Part shown: positions 43,234 through 46,201 of the stretch, one piece after another
How positions within the stretch are numbered: position 1 is the first letter of the stretch
Layout of the letters: every line of letters begins with the position of its first letter
Assembly (NCBI RefSeq): GCF_009846755.1
Contig: NZ_AQOR01000030.1
Coordinates: forward strand, 1 to 46,201
DNA: 46,201 nt
Reading direction: 5' to 3'
From: Alcanivorax sp. S71-1-4
GTDB taxonomy: Bacteria; Pseudomonadota; Gammaproteobacteria; Pseudomonadales; Alcanivoracaceae
The notes under the pieces: generated by a model
Database searches by the model: none
Told to the model about the DNA's origin: nothing
What the model saw: only the letters and a program-made list of their open reading frames with translations
Program-made: the position numbers and the translations under genes

Positions 43234-44288
43234 GCCTGCCGCGCGCACACGGCGGCCCGGTCGCCCGCGGCGTATTGCGCGCCACGCCGGAAGATTTTCG
43301 CGTCATTGAAGAACTGGGTTTCGAGCCGGACGGCGAGGGTGAGCACCTGTGGCTGCTGGTGCGCAAGCGCGAATGGAACACCACCGACCTGGCACTGGCG
43401 CTGGCGAAACTGTCGAAGTTGCCGCTGCGCGCCGTGGGGTACAGCGGCCTCAAGGACCGCATCGCCGTCACCGACCAGTGGTTCAGCCTGCACCTGCCGG
43501 GCAAGGCCGACCCGGATCTGAGCGCACTGCCGGACGGCGTGACACTGCTGCGTGCCGTGCGTCACCGCCGCAAGCTCAATCGTGGCACCCATCGTTTCAA
43601 CCATTTTGACCTGTACCTGCGTGATCTCGCCGGTGACACCGCAGCGCTGCGCGAGCGGCTGGACGCGGTGGCCCGTGAGGGGGTGCCGAACTATTTCGGC
43701 GAGCAGCGCTTCGGCCGGGGCGGCGACAACGCCAGCCGCGCCAGCGCCTGGCTGCTGGGGCAGGGTGAGGCACCGCGCAAGCCGGCGCTGAAAAGCCTGT
43801 GGCTGTCCGCCGTGCGCAGTGAACTGTTCAATCAGGTGCTGGCACGGCGCGTGCAGGAGCATTGCTGGCAGCGTGCGCTGGGCGGTGACCTGCTGCAACC
43901 GGATGGCAGCCGCGGGCTGTTCCTGGCCGATGAAGATAGCGCCGCTGCCGAACGGGTGCGCCGTGGCGAGGTGCATCCCACCGCGCCTATGCCCGGCGCC
44001 GGGGGCATGGCATCATCCGGGGCGTGCGCCGCCCTGGAGCAGGCTGTGCTGGCGCCGCATGCGGCGCTGATCGAGGCGCTGGCAGCCCAGGGGGTGGAGG
44101 CGGCACGTCGCGCCACGCGGCTGCCGGTACGGGATCTGGCGGCAGACATCCACGCCGACAGACTGCACCTGCGCATGACATTGCCGGCCGGGTCATTTGC
44201 CACCACGGTGCTGGCGGAACTGATAGACACCGTGCGGCCGGATAACCGCGCCGGTGAACGCGACAGAGGGGAACACAGTGGGGGCTGA
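43230..44288 (+). CDS. truD: tRNA pseudouridine(13) synthase
   Basis: TruD makes pseudouridine at position 13 of tRNA-Glu. The 352 residues contain the substrate block [22 protein letters not shown], the catalytic Asp in [18 protein letters not shown] near residue 76, [34 protein letters not shown] (motif II) and the inserted TRUD domain. The C-terminus returns to the core ([15 protein letters not shown]). It overlaps ispF by 4 bp. Its usual follower surE is missing, and pcm comes next after 28 bp. Confidence 0.95.
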   Translation: MSLPRAHGGPVARGVLRATPEDFRVIEELGFEPDGEGEHLWLLVRKREWNTTDLALALAKLSKLPLRAVGYSGLKDRIAVTDQWFSLHLPGKADPDLSALPDGVTLLRAVRHRRKLNRGTHRFNHFDLYLRDLAGDTAALRERLDAVAREGVPNYFGEQRFGRGGDNASRASAWLLGQGEAPRKPALKSLWLSAVRSELFNQVLARRVQEHCWQRALGGDLLQPDGSRGLFLADEDSAAAERVRRGEVHPTAPMPGAGGMASSGACAALEQAVLAPHAALIEALAAQGVEAARRATRLPVRDLAADIHADRLHLRMTLPAGSFATTVLAELIDTVRPDNRAGERDRGEHSGG

Positions 44289-44316
44289 TGTGATGGTGAA
44301 CCGCTCAGGGATAGGC

Positions 44317-44952
44317 ATGACGTCGGCACGCACGCGCGAGCGGTTGATCAACCGGCTGCGCGAGAAAGGCATCCACGACCCGCGTGTCCTGGACGTGATC
44401 CGCAACACCCCGCGTCACCTGTTCATCGACGAAGCCCTCGCGCATCAGGCCTACGACGACACCGCACTGCCCATCGGCCATGGCCAGACCATCTCCCAGC
44501 CATGGGTGGTGGCGCGCATGACGGAACTGCTGATCGAGAAGACGATACCCGGCAAAGTGCTCGAAGTGGGCACCGGCAGTGGCTACCAGACCGCCGTGCT
44601 GGCGGCGCTGTGCGAACAGGTCTGGTCGGTGGAGCGTATCCGGCCGTTGCAGGACATGGCCCGCCGTCGCCTGCAGGCGCTGGGTATGGCGCGGGTGCAG
44701 TTGCGCCATGCCGACGGCGGGTTCGGCTGGGCATCCGAGGCGCCGTTCGAGGGCATCCTCGCCGCCTGTGGCCGGCCGGATATTCCGGAAGAATTGCTCA
44801 GCCAGCTTGCCGACGGTGGCCGGCTGGTGATGCCAGTGGGCGAGACGGAACAGCAATGGCTGACCGTGGTCGACCGCGTCGGCGATGAATTCCGCACCAC
44901 GCGGCTGGATGCCGTGCGCTTCGTGCCCTTCCGGCGGGGTGTCCTCAGATGA
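44317..44952 (+). CDS. pcm: Protein-L-isoaspartate O-methyltransferase
   Basis: Pcm methylates isoaspartyl residues in damaged proteins so that they can revert to aspartate. The ATG at 44317 gives 211 residues, the family length, starting TSARTRERLINRL, with AGGG six bases ahead. GTG 44278 has a stronger AGAGGGGA site and would overlap truD, and ATG 44293 is also possible. Conserved blocks are NTPRHLFIDEALAHQAYDDTALPIGHGQTISQP and the SAM-binding KVLEVGTGSGYQTAVLA, with LADGGRLVMPVG later. It overlaps the DUF368 gene by 4 bp. Confidence 0.93.
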   Translation: MTSARTRERLINRLREKGIHDPRVLDVIRNTPRHLFIDEALAHQAYDDTALPIGHGQTISQPWVVARMTELLIEKTIPGKVLEVGTGSGYQTAVLAALCEQVWSVERIRPLQDMARRRLQALGMARVQLRHADGGFGWASEAPFEGILAACGRPDIPEELLSQLADGGRLVMPVGETEQQWLTVVDRVGDEFRTTRLDAVRFVPFRRGVLR

Positions 44953-45881
44953 AACGTCTGTCCGGCATCTACCTGCGCGGCATGGCCATGGGCGCTGCGG
45001 ATGTGGTGCCCGGCGTGTCCGGTGGCACCATCGCGCTGATTACCGGCATTTATGAAACCCTGATCCGCACGCTCAGCGGCCTGACCCCTTCATTGCTCGG
45101 CATCTGGCGTCGCCAGGGTTTCATGGCCTTCTGGCGTGCGGCAAACCTCGGCTTCCTGAGTGCGCTGCTGGCCGGCATCGTTACCAGCATCGCGCTGCTG
45201 GCGCGGCTGATCACCTGGCTGATGGACGCGTACCCGGTGCCGTTGTGGTCGTTCTTCTGCGGCCTGATCATCGCCAGCATCCTGTTGCTGCTGAAACCGC
45301 TGCCGCTGCGCCGGGCAAGCACCTGGCTGATGCTGGCGGCCGGGGGGCTGATCGCCGTCTGGGTGATGAGCCGACCGCCGCTGGGCGATGCGCTGTCGCT
45401 GACGCTGCCGGTCTTTTTCATTGCCGGCGCCGTGGCCATCTGCGCCATGATCCTGCCCGGTATTTCCGGCAGTTTCATTCTCGTCATTCTCGGCATGTAC
45501 GCGCCGGTGCTGGCGGCGGTGAAAGGCGCCGAATGGGCGATACTGCTCACTTTCGTTGCCGGTTGTGCCACCGGCTTGCTGTCATTTGTGCATCTTTTAC
45601 GTTGGCTGCTGGCGCGTTTCCATGAGCCGGTGATGGCGATGCTGGTCGGTTTCATGGCCGGTTCGCTGGCCGTGCTGTGGCCCTGGCGCGTGCCGGATAG
45701 CGGCGGAGAGACCCTGTTCCGCAATGTCTGGCCGGCGCACTACGTGGCCGAGACCGGCCTGCCGGCGATGCTGCCGGCGGCGCTGATCGCACTGATCGCC
45801 GGCGTCGTGCTGGTATGGCTACTGTCGCATTTCGCCGGGCATAATGAGGCGAATTCCGCGGCAGGGACATCGGCATCTTGA
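44949..45881 (+). CDS. DUF368 membrane protein, PopT-type undecaprenyl-phosphate transporter
   Basis: This 310-residue polytopic membrane protein carries the DUF368 signature near its start, GMAMGAADVVPGVSGGT (residues ~11-27), then TGIYETLI, and a repeated related motif, ILPGISGSFILVILGMY, near residue 175. About eight hydrophobic segments are seen. DUF368 proteins (PopT) have been reported to move undecaprenyl phosphate back across the cytoplasmic membrane for reuse. UppS at 15813-16607 makes the diphosphate precursor of the same carrier. The ATG overlaps the pcm stop by 4 bp and the gene stops 1 bp into the nlpD region, so it is embedded in the operon. In E. coli pcm is followed directly by nlpD, so this is an added gene. 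The exact activity here is inferred. Confidence 0.88.
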   Translation: MKRLSGIYLRGMAMGAADVVPGVSGGTIALITGIYETLIRTLSGLTPSLLGIWRRQGFMAFWRAANLGFLSALLAGIVTSIALLARLITWLMDAYPVPLWSFFCGLIIASILLLLKPLPLRRASTWLMLAAGGLIAVWVMSRPPLGDALSLTLPVFFIAGAVAICAMILPGISGSFILVILGMYAPVLAAVKGAEWAILLTFVAGCATGLLSFVHLLRWLLARFHEPVMAMLVGFMAGSLAVLWPWRVPDSGGETLFRNVWPAHYVAETGLPAMLPAALIALIAGVVLVWLLSHFAGHNEANSAAGTSAS

Positions 45882-46201
45882 GACTGACCGGGCTACTGGT
45901 TCTGATTCTGGCACTGGTTTCCAGCGGCTGCGCCGCCAGTCACGCACCGGTGGTTGAATACGACGCGGGTGGTGCGCGCGGTGGTGGCACCATGAGCACC
46001 CGGCCAGCCAAGATCACCCGTGGCGCGCATCAGGTCACCCGGGGTGACACCCTGTTCTCCATCGCCTGGCGTTACGGCTGGGACTATCGCGAACTGGCCG
46101 CCGCCAACGGCATCAGTGCCCCCTACACCATCCATCCTGGCCAGCGCATCCATCTTGACCGCCGTGCGCCGCAGACCACGGCCAGCGCACCGTCACGCCC
46201 G
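45878..46201 (+). CDS. nlpD: NlpD-type LysM lipoprotein, 5' part (cut by window end)
   Basis: The first 108 codons of a murein-hydrolase activator are visible. The best start is a TTG at 45878, overlapping the DUF368 stop as TTGA, with AGGGA upstream. It opens a lipoprotein signal with lipobox VSSGC (Cys18). A short low-complexity linker follows, then a LysM domain (about residues 48-93: HQVTRGDTLFSIAWRYG, ELAAANGI, HPGQRIHL) that binds peptidoglycan. The expected C-terminal LytM domain lies beyond the edge. NlpD activates AmiC at division. rpoS often follows and would be the next gene to look for. Confidence 0.9.
   Translation, partial: MRLTGLLVLILALVSSGCAASHAPVVEYDAGGARGGGTMSTRPAKITRGAHQVTRGDTLFSIAWRYGWDYRELAAANGISAPYTIHPGQRIHLDRRAPQTTASAPSRP

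Overview
The window reads as a chromosomal segment of a GC-rich gammaproteobacterium. The block rpsB-tsf-pyrH-frr-uppS-cdsA-dxr-rseP-bamA-skp-lpxD-fabZ-lpxA-lpxB-rnhB-dnaE runs in the Pseudomonas/Oceanospirillales order, with uppS and cdsA ahead of dxr. Proteins such as the 344-residue DapD look pseudomonad-like. An Alcanivorax-type or related marine bacterium fits best, but that is inference because the window holds no rRNA gene. No tRNA, rRNA, CRISPR array, prophage or insertion sequence was seen.

Layout. (1) Positions 1-4400, minus strand: an exported lipoprotein amidase, an aldehyde dehydrogenase with a long C-terminal tail and a small basic protein of unknown function. (2) 4411-12013, minus strand: dapE, dapD, an ArsC/Spx-like protein, dapC, glnD and map, covering lysine/diaminopimelate synthesis, PII-based nitrogen sensing and N-terminal Met removal. 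A paired inverted repeat (REP/BIME-like) sits upstream of dapD. (3) 12014-12286: the divergent map/rpsB control region, with a good sigma-70 promoter and a leader that can fold as a pseudoknot just before the rpsB ribosome-binding site. (4) 12287-30703, plus strand: translation factors, then undecaprenyl and phospholipid precursor synthesis, the MEP isoprenoid pathway, envelope stress proteolysis, outer-membrane assembly (bamA, skp), lipid A (lpxD, fabZ, lpxA, lpxB), RNase HII and the replicase alpha subunit. (5) 30704-35140: an accessory insert that separates dnaE from accA. It holds a secreted alpha/beta-hydrolase lipoprotein and a convergent TonB-dependent receptor with a Fur-box-like site, with a strong shared terminator between them. 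(6) 35141-46201, plus strand: accA, tilS, then the very tight cluster pyrG-kdsA-eno-ftsB-ispD-ispF-truD-pcm-DUF368-nlpD, where most neighbours overlap. nlpD is cut by the window edge.

How the genes fit together. Most of the window builds the cell envelope. IspD, IspF and Dxr feed isoprenoid units to UppS. The DUF368 (PopT-type) protein probably recycles the resulting lipid carrier. DapC/D/E supply the peptidoglycan cross-linking residue, LpxA/B/D, KdsA and FabZ supply lipid A and fatty acids, and BamA and Skp assemble outer-membrane proteins. AccA and CdsA serve phospholipid synthesis.

The window is mainly core genome. I did not find a clearly undescribed multi-gene system. The best leads are the rpsB leader, the alternative hairpins between rpsB and tsf, the missing surE with a DUF368 gene added between pcm and nlpD, and the hydrolase/receptor insert between dnaE and accA.
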